Assembly (NCBI RefSeq): GCF_020085105.1
Contig: NC_058063.1
Span: 12,739,651-12,803,650 of the forward strand
Direction of reading: 5' to 3'
Length of the DNA: 64,000 bases
Origin: Siniperca chuatsi
Lineage: Eukaryota; Chordata; Actinopteri; Centrarchiformes; Sinipercidae
The translations under genes and the position numbers were made by a program. Below are positions 10,101 to 23,269 of the stretch, in pieces; within the stretch, counting starts at the first letter, position 1; each line of letters begins with the position of its first letter. The notes beneath the pieces are model-generated. The model was not told where the DNA came from and ran no database searches. It saw only the letters and a list, made by a program, of their open reading frames with translations.

Positions 10101-12369
10101 AGGATAAAAAGATGTGGGCCTGTTGTGACTGACAGCTCAGGATTTTGTTTACAAGGTTAGTAGTGGTGTGACAGATGGGCCTCCTCCACACTTCTTAGTG
10201 TGTGACAACATATCTGAAGCACCACACAGAAACAAAACTGAGCTCAAACATCTGCCAGGCAGTAAGAGTTTGTGTGTGTGTGTTACATGTTGCACAATCA
10301 GAAAAGACTTGACAAAATAAAAATGGCATTAAAACCTGTTGATCTCGTCATATTTAAGGAGATGAATCATGTTGTCTTGCATTATTCTTTTTATTTAATT
10401 ATTTGCATACATATTTTAAAATACATATTTGACTCACATCTCAAGTTTTAATGCTACCACAACAGTTCCTATGTGATATGACTTTACTAGTATAACATTT
10501 AAGTTTTAAAAACAATCCTATGTAAATGTCTCTTTAAATGTCTAGCTCAGCAACTGTATACTGTACAAACCTCATTCAAACTCTAAAATCCTCAGTATTG
10601 CACACTGATCAACTGTACTTTAACTCATAACCTATACATGTCATCATAATGAGCTTGATAATGCATTAAAGTCTATGGAGGCCCATTCACTTTTTTGACT
10701 TTTTTCTGTGTTCATCACACAGTCAGGTGATTGACTGATTTTAATGCAATCACAGACCCACTGTGTTAAGGCTGAAACTCATGAAGTCCACAAAACGTGC
10801 TCATAAATATACAGTACCTCCTGTGGGGTGGGGGGCACGAAAACAATTTGCTACAAAAGCCTTTTTTAGCACCTGTGTTTCATTGTGTTTTCCCAGACAT
10901 CTGATATGATGCATTATTGAAAATTGAGGCTCAGCACTGCTGGTTGGCAAACAAAAGGAGCATGAAATAGCTTTCGTGGGAACTGTGCAGCTGCCACAGG
11001 TAAAGCAGGAAGACTTGTCATGAGTCATGTTCCCATAGCAACACCTCAGTCTTGGAAGTTATCGCACCATCTCTGGCAGCACATGCTCTCGACGTGGATG
11101 TAAATATCATTTACATGGGGGTTGTTATTGCCATCCAGAAAGATTATAAAGCCTCCATTATCTGCTCTTTTTTAAATACACATCAAAAGAAGCACATGGA
11201 AATTATATTCTTTTTATGGTATCTATGCTACAGGAGGAATATCTTGACACCATTCAAAGGCTTAAATGCTGGTCATGACGTGTGCATCATAATGAGCTTG
11301 CAGTGAAATTTCTCATGGTCCTTCTTCATCTCTCCCATAACCGAATGGTCTGTCCCACCTTCAGATAGCCCCTGTTTCATCGAACCTGAGCAAACCGAAT
11401 GGTTTGGTCCGCTGTAGGTGTCCAAAGCTCTGTCAAACCCTTTGCTTTGTTCACATTGAGCCCTTTTATCTGGAGACCTAAAGGAGTGGCTGGAGAGATA
11501 GCAGGGGTGAGGAAGAAGCATAAATAGATTGCTTTGACCCAGTGAGGACAGGCCACATAAAGCCACATTTGAAAGGACTCCTTTAGTGTTTTATTAATGA
11601 CTCAGTCGGCTATGTCCAGCCTATTTATTGATTTCTTCATCAATCCTTTCATACAGTCAAAGACCTTCTTTATGAAGCTTTGTAATATATTACACAGGCT
11701 TCCTGGATGCCTTTGCAAAAGATACAGGAAAGAATAGTGCAGGAGTTCAGCATTGCATCAAACTGCTGACCACAGTATTTAAACAAGCATTCCTTTGATT
11801 CGGACCACAGGGTCACAAACACATTGTTATTGCAGAGGGTTTATGACCACAGACTCAGAGCATCCAGCGGACAAACGAACCAGGAAAACTGTCTTTCTTG
11901 GCAGCGGCTGCTCGTGCAGAGGGAGCACACTGTAACCTGAGTCTGAGTGGAACAGATTGACAGTGAGCCACTAAGCACATTGAGCAGACACACTGCATTC
12001 ATTATCATTAGGCGACAGGAGCGCTTTGAAGCCAGCCGAGGCTCCAGTGGGCAGACAGAGCAGGCCAGCAGGCACGTGATAGAGCATTATAGTTTCTGCA
12101 GCAAACTTTGAAAAGAGCCTCATAAAGCGTGCAGACACACTAATGAAGAAAACACTACTTAACAAGCCTTTTACAGAGAGGGTGTAATGAACAGCTCAGC
12201 CCTGTAGAAATGATGATGTGCAGAGATCACAACTGCTTTCTCAGATTTATGTGCCACTGCATATGAAAGCTTTGACTTGACGATAACCGTGTTGAAGTAC
12301 ATTATTAAAGTAAAACAAAGGGCTTCTGTTTAAGTTGATGTTAAGTTGATGTATCAGTAGGTTGTCCTG
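7141..12369. other. Gene-free intergenic stretch
   Basis: No exon with sustained coding character was found. Contents are poly-T tracts (7493-7509, 8246-8261), TG repeats near 9160 and 10270, a short GATA microsatellite (about 10031-10060), a family-A terminal fragment at 7795-7860, and a hAT-like right terminus (GGGAATCACTG near 7600) whose partner was not found. A GC-richer, less repeat-like stretch at 11.0-11.3 kb could be conserved non-coding DNA. Confidence 0.45.
10031..10060. repeat. (GATA)n microsatellite
   Basis: About seven tandem AGAT/GATA units in otherwise ordinary sequence. Confidence 0.9.
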
Positions 12370-13550
12370 ATATTTAAAGGTTATATTGATAACATTTTTA
12401 TGTAGACGAATATCTTAAAAAAACAAAAAATACATCCACAGAGTTTTTAGAAAGGTGCGGAATAAAAGTATCACTTTTCCATATTACAATTGTGAATGAG
12501 GAGGAGCTACATTAGCATTAGTGACGGTTGCATCCAGTTACCTAACGTAATAGTTCCCTAAAACAATTTAACGTTATAACGAAGATGCGTATCTGAGGGG
12601 ATTTAGAAGTGGGCCAGGGTCCGACATAACTGATGGCCCGGGGCCAGTACAAGTTTATGCAGGGCAACTTGATTGACCAGTCACTGGTCCGTCTGGGCCA
12701 GTGGCGGGACTGGTCTGCTTATGGAAAGACGGTCGCTCTTCTTTAAGAACGGAGTGGACGTTGAATCCCAGTATATTACCAATTTGTCATGTCGAAGGTA
12801 AATTAAAGTTCAGAACTACTGTAAATCTGCTCATTAGTGTTTAGATCCAAAACGTGTTATTGAGGGTGTCATCTCATAACAGTCTAACGTTAGCCTTATT
12901 ATGAGACACTTTGCTGAGGGTCTTGTGGCTAGCTAGCCATGTAACAGCTCAGCTGTTTTTTATAACCTGCTATGAAATTTGTTTTCTGCAAGAAAACACT
13001 TCGACTAATGTGAGATCAACACTACGCTACAACACTAACACTAGTTAACGTCAACTTTTACTGTAGCTGTCTGTCTAATGTCGAGCGCTGTGGGTTTTAA
13101 TAGCATCCGTACTATGTACTGTGCTTTACTCTTTGATTGGATTAAAATGTAAATATTTACCTAATGTCTTATAATGTAAGGATGACTGAAATGTAATTTT
13201 ACAGTAAGTGTTGCAATATAGGGCCCCTGTAATTATTAAATGATGGGGGAGCAAGGGTTACCTAAAGCTAGCTAGCCATATGATTACAATAAATGACGTT
13301 AAATAAAACACCACCGCACAAAGTAACCTAAATCTATAACTAATGTATAATTATATGTTGCAAAATGAATGCATTACTCTATTACAAAAGATTCATCACT
13401 TGACATGACTGAGTCTGAGTCTCACTCCACTCGACCATGAAATGTGCAGGTTGGGCAACGAACTGGCAACCACTGGAATGTCATGGGAGGGGGGAGGGGA
13501 GTGCGTCATCTAGTGGCTGCATGTTATCGATGTTCTCAATAGCACCTTTT
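12370..13550. repeat. Candidate dispersed element without recognised ends
   Basis: Base composition changes from the flanks. There is a GC-rich core near 12600-12770 (GGCCCGGGGCCAGT, GGGCCAGTGGCGGGACTGG) and several TAACGTTA/CTAGCTAGCCA motifs typical of fish DNA-transposon interiors. The GTGCGTCATCTAGTGGCTGC block near 13500 is one I associate with fish interspersed repeats. No TIR or target duplication was confirmed. Confidence 0.35.
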
Positions 13551-14880
13551 AAGTAAAAGAGTAATTGAGTAAAAAAACAGTCAAATACTTGAGTTATTTC
13601 AACCAAAATGGTGCTGCAAAATTTAATCTTTCAAAGGAAGAAAGTCAGCTTGATTACAGAGCATGGACGTTCATTGTTGTTGGAAATAGTTTAACAAAAA
13701 TCTTTACTCAACATCCACTTACTAGCTTTTCTGAGAGTCTTCTTCTTCTTCATCAATTGTCATGCAGATTATTTTGTCATCATGTGACCTCTTATCACGT
13801 TACCCAAGTTCCATGGATCACTTGACGAAAACTGAACTAGCTCCATAACAACTAAGCAAAACTCCATGTGCTGATGAAGTCCATGAGACGTGGTTGAAAG
13901 CACTGGAAAAAGCCAGTAAGTGGACCTTCGGTTAAGTAATTGAGTGAAATGTTAATTCTAGATTTTATGTCTTGTGTTAAAAAGCTAAAATTAAATGCTG
14001 ATGGATTTGAGGTTTTGTTAAATAAGCTCCAGAAAACGCTAGTAAACGGACCTTGAGTTAATATTTTGTTTTTGTCAAACTTATTAGTTTTGATGTTTTT
14101 GTAATGCTTATATTTTAATTATGTAACCAATTTTCATAAATTCAGGCAATTGTTGCCAATTATATGATTTTCTGTAGAGGATGAATTTCATTGCAGTTGA
14201 TATTCTTGAACCCTAAACATATAAGTTACTCAAATACAAGTAGGAGTGACTGTAAAAGAAATTATTGTCAAATTAAATGTGAAAATTTTAAGGCATAACA
14301 AGCGGTGTTTATAAAAGGAAATCAGCTCGAAGGCACTTAAAAGAGCAGCTGTAATTTTGGCACCCACACATCACCTCCAGTATGAGTGGACCTCATGGTG
14401 CCCTGCATTGTGACAGAGTACTATGTAGTGTACAGTAGAGCTTTGTAAATTATCCATCACTCTGTCCAATAATAAGCCCATCACTGTCATCCATGACAAA
14501 ACCCCACAGTTTAATGACCCTCTGCAATTACACTGTACCATTATACCATTATAGTGTGACACAGATGGATTTCATGGTGTGTATTTTACTAAATGGATAA
14601 ATGTTCATTGTTATTCATTGCTGCTGTTGCATGAAAACTGCATGCCTCCAAACGAGCACATTTTTGGAACTGAGAAATTGGCTTAGGTTTTCTGGTGAAT
14701 TCAAAAACATACAAAGGGTTTTTGAAGGCTTTTATAAGTCTATGCTTTGTGAAACTCACTCAGCACATAAGACATGTAAATCAGTGTCAAATCAGGTAAA
14801 AATTAAGATTTTCTCAAGCTGTTTTCACAAAGTGCCATGTGAGAATTGATCGTGACCCCTCCCTGAACAGCGATTGTCCA
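13551..14880. other. Intergenic, remnants of a short repeat
   Basis: No gene seen. The block AGAAAACGCTAGTAAACGGACC near 14030, which continues into CTTGAGTTAATATTTTG, has relatives at 13900-13930, 25305-25370 and 30270-30340. It therefore belongs to another low-copy dispersed repeat. Confidence 0.4.
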
Positions 14881-15760
14881 ATCACAGCTTAGCAAACATA
14901 ATTAGGCCAGCTGGGCTGTCTAGCTTTGCATTTTTCTACATGTAAGGCGGTAGTAGGAGCAATACTCTGAGTTGTCTTTTACCTCCTCCAAAACATAATA
15001 TAACAAATAGTGTGTATACTCTACCATCATAAGCTGCAAACGTTAGCATGTTACTACTACAGTGTACCTACGCTCTAACCCACCATTATTTCCAAGGCCA
15101 GGTGCATTTCATACTACATTTTGTTGCATTACAGATAAAACTTTTTCTTTTTTTTTTTTTTTTTTTTTTTTAGGCCTTGCTTAGGAGTAGCACATCCATT
15201 GTGTAGTATTTCCCCAAATACGAACAATAAATCATAAATTTAACCTCGGTCTTGCTTGTCCAGGTATATAAGCTAAGCACCTAAACAGGGTTATGCAAGA
15301 ATGAAATTAGTCTGATCTCGGTCTGATTTTTCCTTATAATACTAGGACTGACTAGCTCTACACTGTCCTTGTATTGAAGTGTGGAGCGGGGTCCTCATGT
15401 TGAAACGAGTCATCTGGAAATGGCATTGTAAAAACAACTCATTAAGCTAACATTAGCTTAATTTGCCAGCTAGCTATATAGCTAATGAAATCTGCTAACA
15501 ACAGTCATTTCAGCTGACAAAATCGATGTTCGCTGGCTAGAAATGAGAAGCTGCTTTTGTCTCTAACTGTCTGAAATTAAGGGCCTATTGTTTCGAAAAT
15601 ATATTAGAACTTCGAGTGGTAAATCGGCCTCTGTTATCATTATAAAGAACAAAAAACTTGAGGTGTAGCAACGGTAACTAAGCAGAGCGGGGCTTAGCTA
15701 ACAGTCAATGGGACTAAGGATCGTTGGCAAATGGTTACCTTTCCTGTCCTATAATGTCTG
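14881..15760 (+). repeat. Dispersed repeat, family B copy 1
   Basis: Shares long ordered blocks with 23270-23960: CATCCA(T/C)TGTGTAGT, TAGGACTGACTAGCTCTACAC, CTAACATTAGCTTAATT, AATCTGCTAAC..CATTTCAG and CTCTGTTATCATTATAA, then GGTGTAGCAAC. A T22 homopolymer lies at about 15150-15171. Non-coding. Confidence 0.65.
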
Positions 15761-18700
15761 TCTCTCTTCACTGTCAACTATCACATAAAGTATAACAATA
15801 TTCATACAAGTATGATTTCCTGATTATCCAAGAATAAGCTTTATCATCAGTTTTCATCAACTGAGACATTTTTTTTTTTATTACAGCACTTAGATTTTAA
15901 GGTTTGTGGAAATTAACAGTTAATTAACAGTATTTTCTCTTCTGCCAGTGAATATATTATGAGATCTATAATTTTACCAGCTGTCTCCCTGTGCCCCAGC
16001 CCTTTGCCATAGTAAATACACACAGTCTAAGCATTGACTCACTCCCTTCTAGCGCTGCTTGTTTTCTTCTCTCTCCCTGCAAACACATACATACAGATCG
16101 AAAGCTGAATCCCCAGTGGTAGCAGTTTGTCCTGCCTGTGCAACTCACAGTACCTCCGCTCTTACTCATCCTTGTCTAGTCTTTACTGCGACCCATCGGC
16201 CTTAAGGACAAGACTCCCCCAGAACAGGCTGCATTCAAAAACATCTACTTCGACCATCCTTTAAGGCATTTTCCAGGCTTGGATGCTCTTAAAGGTGTGG
16301 ACTGCAGTGTAGTGACTCATGCTAATTAAGTCGCCTGAGTCACGGAGGGCCGAGCAGGAAAGAAGTCACTACACACGCCGCTCGGGGTCAGGACGGCCAC
16401 CTTGCACTTTCTGACACAGCAGAGGCACACAGTCATTGGATATTTATGAGGATTTAAAGGCTCCATAGTGGTAGCTTGGATCGTATGTTAGGTGTACAAC
16501 AGGACGGAGCAGTGGAAACATGAAGGTTGCATAAGTCAGTGGCTTGCACTGCACAAAGGAAGTGTGCTCCCCTTCTCCAAAAACCAACGTTAATGCACTG
16601 GTGAGCGAGCTTCACGGCTCAGTCGCCAGAAGTACAAGACTGTACTTGTACTAGGCAGGTCCCAAGTGTGTGTGTGTGTGTGTGTGTATGTGTGCGTGTA
16701 ATCTTTCCTTACTCTACAACTATTCCCACTGCTTGTGTCCAAAAACAAGTTTGTGTTTTAGTGAACCTGAAGGTGCTGTCCTGTCTGGGTGAAGACATGA
16801 TGATATAATTTCTTACTATAGCCAGTCAAATTTAATTAACGCTCCCTGCCTCTCGCCATCTAAGGCAAAAATGTTTTTTGAGCACTGAAGGCAAATTAGG
16901 AAAAGCTGAGAAACCTTATTGCATATGTGCCCTCCCTCCTGTAAGGTACAGAGTACAAAGTTTGTTTGTTTTGGTTGTTGTTTAGTTTTGGCTGTTGCTG
17001 TTTGTTTTGGTTGTTTGTTGTGTTGTTGTTGCTGGGTTTTTTTTGTTTAGTTTCTCATATATGGAATAACTATGCATATGGAATATTTGACAGAAGGAGT
17101 CAAGTGACTGATTTATGAACTCACCTTGAACTTTAGTTTTTTCTATTATTTTCCTTCAGTCTTTCTCAATTTTTCCTTTTGTCGCCATACGCTCAAGACT
17201 ACTGAGTCTTACAGCCTCAGGATAAGCACAAATTTTCCATTCAAGTTGAACACTTTACACTTATAGTAGATTTTGCTGTGAAAAGCAGAAGAAGCAAACA
17301 GCAGTTGGTAACAGCGGATATCAAAAACTGGCAAGTTCCAGAAAGATTTTTAGCCTTATTAATTTGTTCTGATTTTAAATAATTTTGTTTGTTTTTTTGG
17401 GGGTTTTTTTGGACTGTATTTTATTTAGAGAAAGTATTTGTAAGCAATGGGTTATTTTGTGAAATAGAAAAAGGTTTTGTAGAAAAATATTTTTGTATTC
17501 CTCAGTGTGAGGATTCAAAAAAGTGTTGTGTGTTTGGTCATTTGGCACCACTACCAAATTACCAAAAATCATTTCATTGTCAAACGATACCCAGCCCTAC
17601 AGAAGAATTTGTTATTCCTGCTATGAAATAAAACTGCTTGAGGCTGACCAAAAAAAAGAGGCAATGTCAGGAATGGCCTCTCTCTGTTGTTTTTTATGGA
17701 AATGTGGAAACTGAGTCAAAAGCTATACAGTATGATTCATCTTTTTTGTTTTAAACATGCAAACCAGTGAGCTCCTGGGATCATTCAGTGTAGCAGCAGC
17801 ATGGCATTAGCACTCTGTATCAGTCACGAAAACCATCTGTCAGTGCTTCAAACGAAGAGTTGGCAAATTGAGTTCCACTGCGTGGACCTTTTCATGGGGT
17901 CCATCATTAATTCAGATACAGTTTGCACAAATCACTATGATTTAAGTGATTCAGCAACTGTTAGCAGCCAATTAATCAATGTCTTGGCAACATACCAGCT
18001 TCAAATTTTGCGGCCTGTCATGGCAGGATTGATTCTGCCACACTGGCAGATGCCATTACTTTTTTAGCATAGTCCATGCAGTATTAACAAGTGTTACATA
18101 ACCCTAATCAGAGAAGTAAAGTGAGGCTTTGAGAAACCTCCACACCAGCGAGCAATTTCTCGTTAATCTTTAATTAAGCATAAGGTGCAGCGTCGATTCA
18201 TCCTTTCTCGACGAGTGCTATTTTCAGCCAGCGTCGCCCACTCTTACCCTCTCTGGGGAGGCACAGGGAGTCTTTAAAAGCAAAGAAGAGGCTACCAAAC
18301 ATTCCTGTAAAAGCGCGATTAGATTGAGGAGGGCCATTTTAAAGCGGATGCTTGTTTTGATTGTGGACATACAGGCTGGTTTGAATAATGCAAGTGTCTG
18401 CTATATGTGGCTTTTGGTCTTTGATATCATGTTAAAGATTTAGAGAATCTCATTAGTGGTGAGGCAGGTGGATATTCAGTCGAGCCTATACGGTTAAATC
18501 GAAACAGGAAGTCCTTCTGATCTGTGTTTTGCCGCTTGATTATTTTTATGTTGCCACTGCCACCAAGCTTACATTGTGCACTAAAAAACCCATGTTTAAT
18601 AGCATTACATGGCCATGTTTCTCACAGTAACATGATGATGACACATAATCATAATACTTGCAAAGACTGTCACACTAAATATTTTAGGTCCGTACCTTTC

Positions 18701-18967
18701 ACTACAGCGAAAATGCCTTGCATAGTATAGAGTACAGCCTACTTCAACATGATCTGGTCTGATTTAAATGTAGAGCAGCTGGAAAAAAAATCTTATGTCA
18801 TCAATAATCTGCCTGCAAAAAACAAACTATTTTAATCATTAAACTTTTTTTTACCACTTCGAAAATCTACACTAGTTTGCATCAGTTATGAGGCTTATAC
18901 GTACATACACCAGTAGGGTATAAGCCAAACGTCAAGCATCATCATAGACTGAAAAATAAAAGAAGGC
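15761..18967. other. Gene-free intergenic stretch with simple repeats
   Basis: Contains a TG microsatellite (about 16668-16700) and a strand-biased G/T-rich tract at 16965-17050 made of GTTTGTTTTGGTTGTT-like units. The stretches near 16280-16450 and 18130-18360 are GC-richer and look non-repetitive; they may be conserved regulatory DNA. No exon recognised. Confidence 0.4.
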
Positions 18968-19752
18968 ATTTTGGGAAATACACTTATTTGCTTGCTTGGC
19001 AAGGGTTAATGAGAAGGTTGATCCCTCATATCTGTGCGTTAAGTGGGGAGCTACAGCCAGGAAACTGTTAGCTTAGCATAAGGCTGGAAGCAGGGGGAAA
19101 CAGCTAGCTTGACTCTGTCCACAAATACGCCTACCAACACATCTAAAACAAGTTTGTTCAATCCGTACTCAAACAGAAAAATACAAATAACAGTTTGTGT
19201 TTTGTTTTAAGATTATTTTTTCAGGCTTTTTGCCTTTATTAGATAGGGACTGCTGAAGAGAGAGGAAAGGGGGAGAGAGAGAGAGGGGATGACATGCAGC
19301 AAAGGGCCGCGGGTTGGAATCAAACTCTGGCCGCTGCATTAAGGACTCACCCTTAGTACATGTTGCTGGACGTGTTATGTGCTGTAACTATTTCTCAACG
19401 AACAAAAGTTTCTCCATCAGGCAACTGACAAGCTCTGGGAAGTAACTTAGCTGCACTGTTGTTAGCCAGCATGTAACTCCCTGTAAAATTAAAAATGTTC
19501 AATTTTTACATATCTGTTTGTGTACAGATTAAACATATAATATACAATGTCTTGAATTAGCGAGCTTTAAAAGTGCTGCTAGGCTTATTTTTGAACATTG
19601 GACAGAGCCAGGCTAGCTGTTTTCCCCCTGCTTCTAGTCTTTATGCTAAGCTATGCTAATTGCCTCCTGGCTCTAGCTCCATACTTGCACAGAGACATGA
19701 GTGGTAATGATCTTCTCAGCCACTCTCTGCAAGAAAACACATATTTCCCAAG
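18968..19752. mobile_element. Fold-back MITE (family F), carrying a SINE insertion
   Basis: The left arm contains TTGGGAAATACACTTATTTG, GAGAAGGTTGATC and CAGCCAGGAAACTGTTAGC, then CTGGAAGCAGGGGGAAACAG. The right arm carries the reverse complement of the same blocks (CCCCCTGCTTCTAGTC, ATGCTAAGCTATGCTAAT, TTCTCAGCCACTCTCTG, ATATTTCCCAAGC). It is the same family as 63018-63355. The centre is interrupted at about 19206-19362 by a tRNA-derived SINE in the opposite orientation. Confidence 0.7.
19206..19362 (-). mobile_element. tRNA-derived SINE (family S1), inserted in the fold-back element
   Basis: Read on the minus strand it goes CATGTACTAAGGGTGAGTCC, GCAGCGGCCAGAGTTTGATTCC (a degenerate B box, cut short here), CTTTGCTGCATGTCATCCCC, a CT-rich run, and the tail AAGGCAAAAAGCCTGAAAAA. 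The same head is seen at 32726-32815. Degenerate copies occur at 37250-37430 and, as tail only, at 29710-29775. Confidence 0.65.
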
Positions 19753-22700
19753 CTGTCAAACTATTCCTTTTAAAGGTGGTTATTGCTTTGTAGTTGAGTA
19801 GTTTGATTTTATTCTACTGTAGCACAAACAGGACCTTTTTAGGTGAACACAATCCAAATCAACTGTGTGCTCCAGTGGCCAGCTTTAATTAAACAAACAG
19901 CACAGCAGCAGTCATAGCTGTGTTTTGACACTGTTTGCCCTCCCCTGTGCAGCCACATGTATCTGTTGAACTGTTTAACTTTTCCTTATTGGCTGCCAGC
20001 CGTGCCTACCTCAAAGCAAATACATACACAGCTAATACAACACTGTATTTGTAGAGGCTGTGCTTGATGAAAGGTAAAAGGTTTTTTTTATTTTTCATGC
20101 CCAATTTAAATGCAGGATTGTGTCCACCCATCATGCAACAATACAGTTTGTGTTCAATCACGGGTAGGACCATGAACAGACTTCTGGGTAATGCAGTGTC
20201 AGTGGCTTTTTGTGGATGATATCAAACAAACTAAGTGTAGCTGTCAAAGCACAGTGGTCCAATAGCCTCAGCTTCTTTTGTGCCAGCTCGGTCACCCTGG
20301 CCCGTCGCCCATGGTAACGACACCCTCTCTCAGGTCTGCCTCTATGGTAACCCCGATTTTCACTTCACGTCAGAGCAGATTTTTATGTAATATTGCATCA
20401 TGTTTGCTGGAAACAGAAACCAAAATTGAATGTACTTGTGTCCCACGAGAATGGTGGCCAAAATCATCATTGCAATGTCGCTGGCTCAAGTCTGGCCAGT
20501 GACCTGAGTATCCTCCATCTTTCTCCCCCCTCATTTTTTGTCAGCCTTTCACTATTTCTAGTTTATTAAAGGCAATATTTCCCCCCCAAAACTTAAAATA
20601 TAAGTATATTTTGCTTTTTAATAAAGAATTGTATTTTTACATTACGTGACTTGTATGAAGAGTTTTGAGAACAAAACGTAATAAGGAGCATGCACAGTCT
20701 TGCTGTTTGTGTCATCAATTCTCAGAACTGGGCCTATTGTTTCTAAAAATGTATTTAAATTGAATGTGAAAAAACTAACACTAATAAAATGTTATCACTG
20801 TGTTGATTTGGTATTCCACATGATAAGAAATGGTTTTCCTTTCAAACAAAAGCAACTTAAATTATGTACTATCTTTGTAAAAGTACACAAGCTTATCTGA
20901 ACTAACTAATGACTATCATGAATGTTTACTTTCATCATAACACATTACTACTGATTTTCTTCCTTTTTAGGTGTTAGAATGTGGTTGGAAAGCTTGTACT
21001 TAATATACTTTTTTATTTGCATAGATTTTATTAACTTTTTTCTCTTTTCTTTGTCTTCTTCCTTTCTAGGATTTATTATTTTCTTTTTTGCGATCTAGTT
21101 CTCTTCCCCCCCCCACCCTTTTACCTGTATTCAGAGGCATTTGTCTGTTTTGAGGAAATGTATTACAGTAGTGCTGAAGTGTGTGTATAAACTGTGCATA
21201 TACTGTCACCACTGACACTCAAATCTAAATCTGTGAATTTGTAACGTTTTCTTTACCAAAAACCTGGAAAAGCAGAACCTGTGGGTGAGCGACAAGATGA
21301 TATATTCTGAGTGAAAGCTTCTAATGTTGTGCAGCTAGTGTTAGTTTGTGTGTTGTGGATATCTGTTGCCTGGGTCACAAAGTCTTTGTTTAACTTTGAG
21401 AAAGTTGGAAATAATTATGTGCTATGAAACAAATCATAGACCAAAGTCTTTGTCCTCATGGAGCATTTTACTCTAAAAATCAGAATAAAAGCTCAATCTG
21501 AATAAGTAATGTCATGTAAACACCTAAAAGGAAAAACATAATTTATTCTGTTTTTAAAAAAGGGAGTTTGAAGCTTTTTACAGATGAAAATGTGTCATGT
21601 AAACACGTAACCTCATCACTCAGCATTTTCATACTCCCCAGACACTACTGTTGCTGAGATTGTTACAGGCGATAATTTGAATAGCGCATGAAAAAAGAAA
21701 ATCTGTGTTTTGATCTGATCAGCAGTGGGAGGAAAGGAAAGGATTGGGAACTCACACTCTGTGAGGCATCGCATGTTGTGCAGAACACAGTATTAGATTA
21801 ACATTTTATCAAATATTAATTCAGTGGATTGGCTCCCTAATGGCAATTTCAACAAGTGAAAAAATACATTTTGAGTCTGTGGATCAATCTGAGATTAAAA
21901 GTTATGGTTTCACTGGGATTAATAAATGAGATAAATCAGTGAATACTAGATCAGAAAGCTTTATACTTGCAGGAAAGCATAAACTGTTTCTAATTTTAAC
22001 TCCATGTAAATCTGAGTGAATTGGGTAGATGCCACGGCACGGCCCATGTGTGTATTGTGTATTTCCAGCTCTGTGTCGAGAAGGAGAGCCATCCACGCTT
22101 GGCAGCTCTCCACTGGCGATGGCATGATGCTAAACTTTTTGAATTTCAAATGAAGTACGTGTTGAATGGTGAAATGTCAAATGGAAACATTTCCAAACAA
22201 ACCCCCACCTCCCCTGTCTCTCTCTTTCTGTCTCTCTGCGGGAGACAATTCATGAAATGCCACACTGAGGGAGCACCAGGTATGACAGCTGGAGAGCCTA
22301 ACACCCTTATCTCAGTGTCACCCAGGTCTAAGTAGGCGATGAGGAAGGTCGAGGCAGGGGGTGTTGGATGGGGAGAGGTGAAAAGGGGTCTCCTGCAGGT
22401 ACAGTATGACACTTTGTGAGTAAGTACACACAAAAAAAGACTAGAAGTGTGTTATCTGCTGTGACCATCCGCTTGTAAGCTTTGAGATAAGCTTTGATTG
22501 AGTGCCTGGATGAGAATATCTTCTTTGACTTATCAAAGTTCAAGCAGGAGAGGATTTAAGATGTGTTGTGGACTTTTCTGTGGTTGGAAAATCCTCCTGG
22601 GGGATCTTCTTTTCAAGTAAGTTAAATAACAAGTAAGCTAGAAAAAAGTTCATATTCATATGTTTTGATTTCCTTTTTATTTTAATGATTTCAGATTTTT

Positions 22701-23269
22701 TAATATACTTTTTATTACCACTTTCTTCACCATCAAGCCAAAAGCACTTGCATAATTACTACTATTATTTTTTTCAATAAGTAAAAGGTGCTCCACCCAA
22801 TGTGTAGCTCCCTCAGAAGAGAGAAAAAGAAGAATAAATAGATATACATATGTAAATAAATCTAGGAGTAGTAGGACATATATTGAGTGACTTTACTTAT
22901 GGGCTTCTTTTCCTTATGTTTTTGTAGTATTTTCTGCTGAAGAAATATTCCCTATGAAAACAGTTAGATGTGTTTTTCATAATTTAGATAAACCAACCCT
23001 TTAATACAAGCAATGAAATTGCTTTATGAACAGCAACAAAATGGTAGCAGAGATGGAAAAGGAATGGATTAAACTGTCTGCAAAAGTTAGCATGTCCAGC
23101 TAACCAGCCAGGGCCTATCTACAGTGAGCCAGTGTTACTTTGAAGGTCAGGGGCATTATACTACAAACAAGGAAGATTTTTTTTTTCATGAAAACTTTTC
23201 TCAGAATTCTGAGATAATCAAAATAAGTCAGAAAAACAGGGCAAACAATTTTTTTTCTCAAGTGAATGC
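19753..23269. other. Gene-free intergenic stretch
   Basis: No exon or clearly bounded repeat was recognised. Short overlapping ORFs around 22.0-22.5 kb lie on both strands without codon structure or splice context. A GC-richer patch lies near 20270-20360. Confidence 0.4.
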
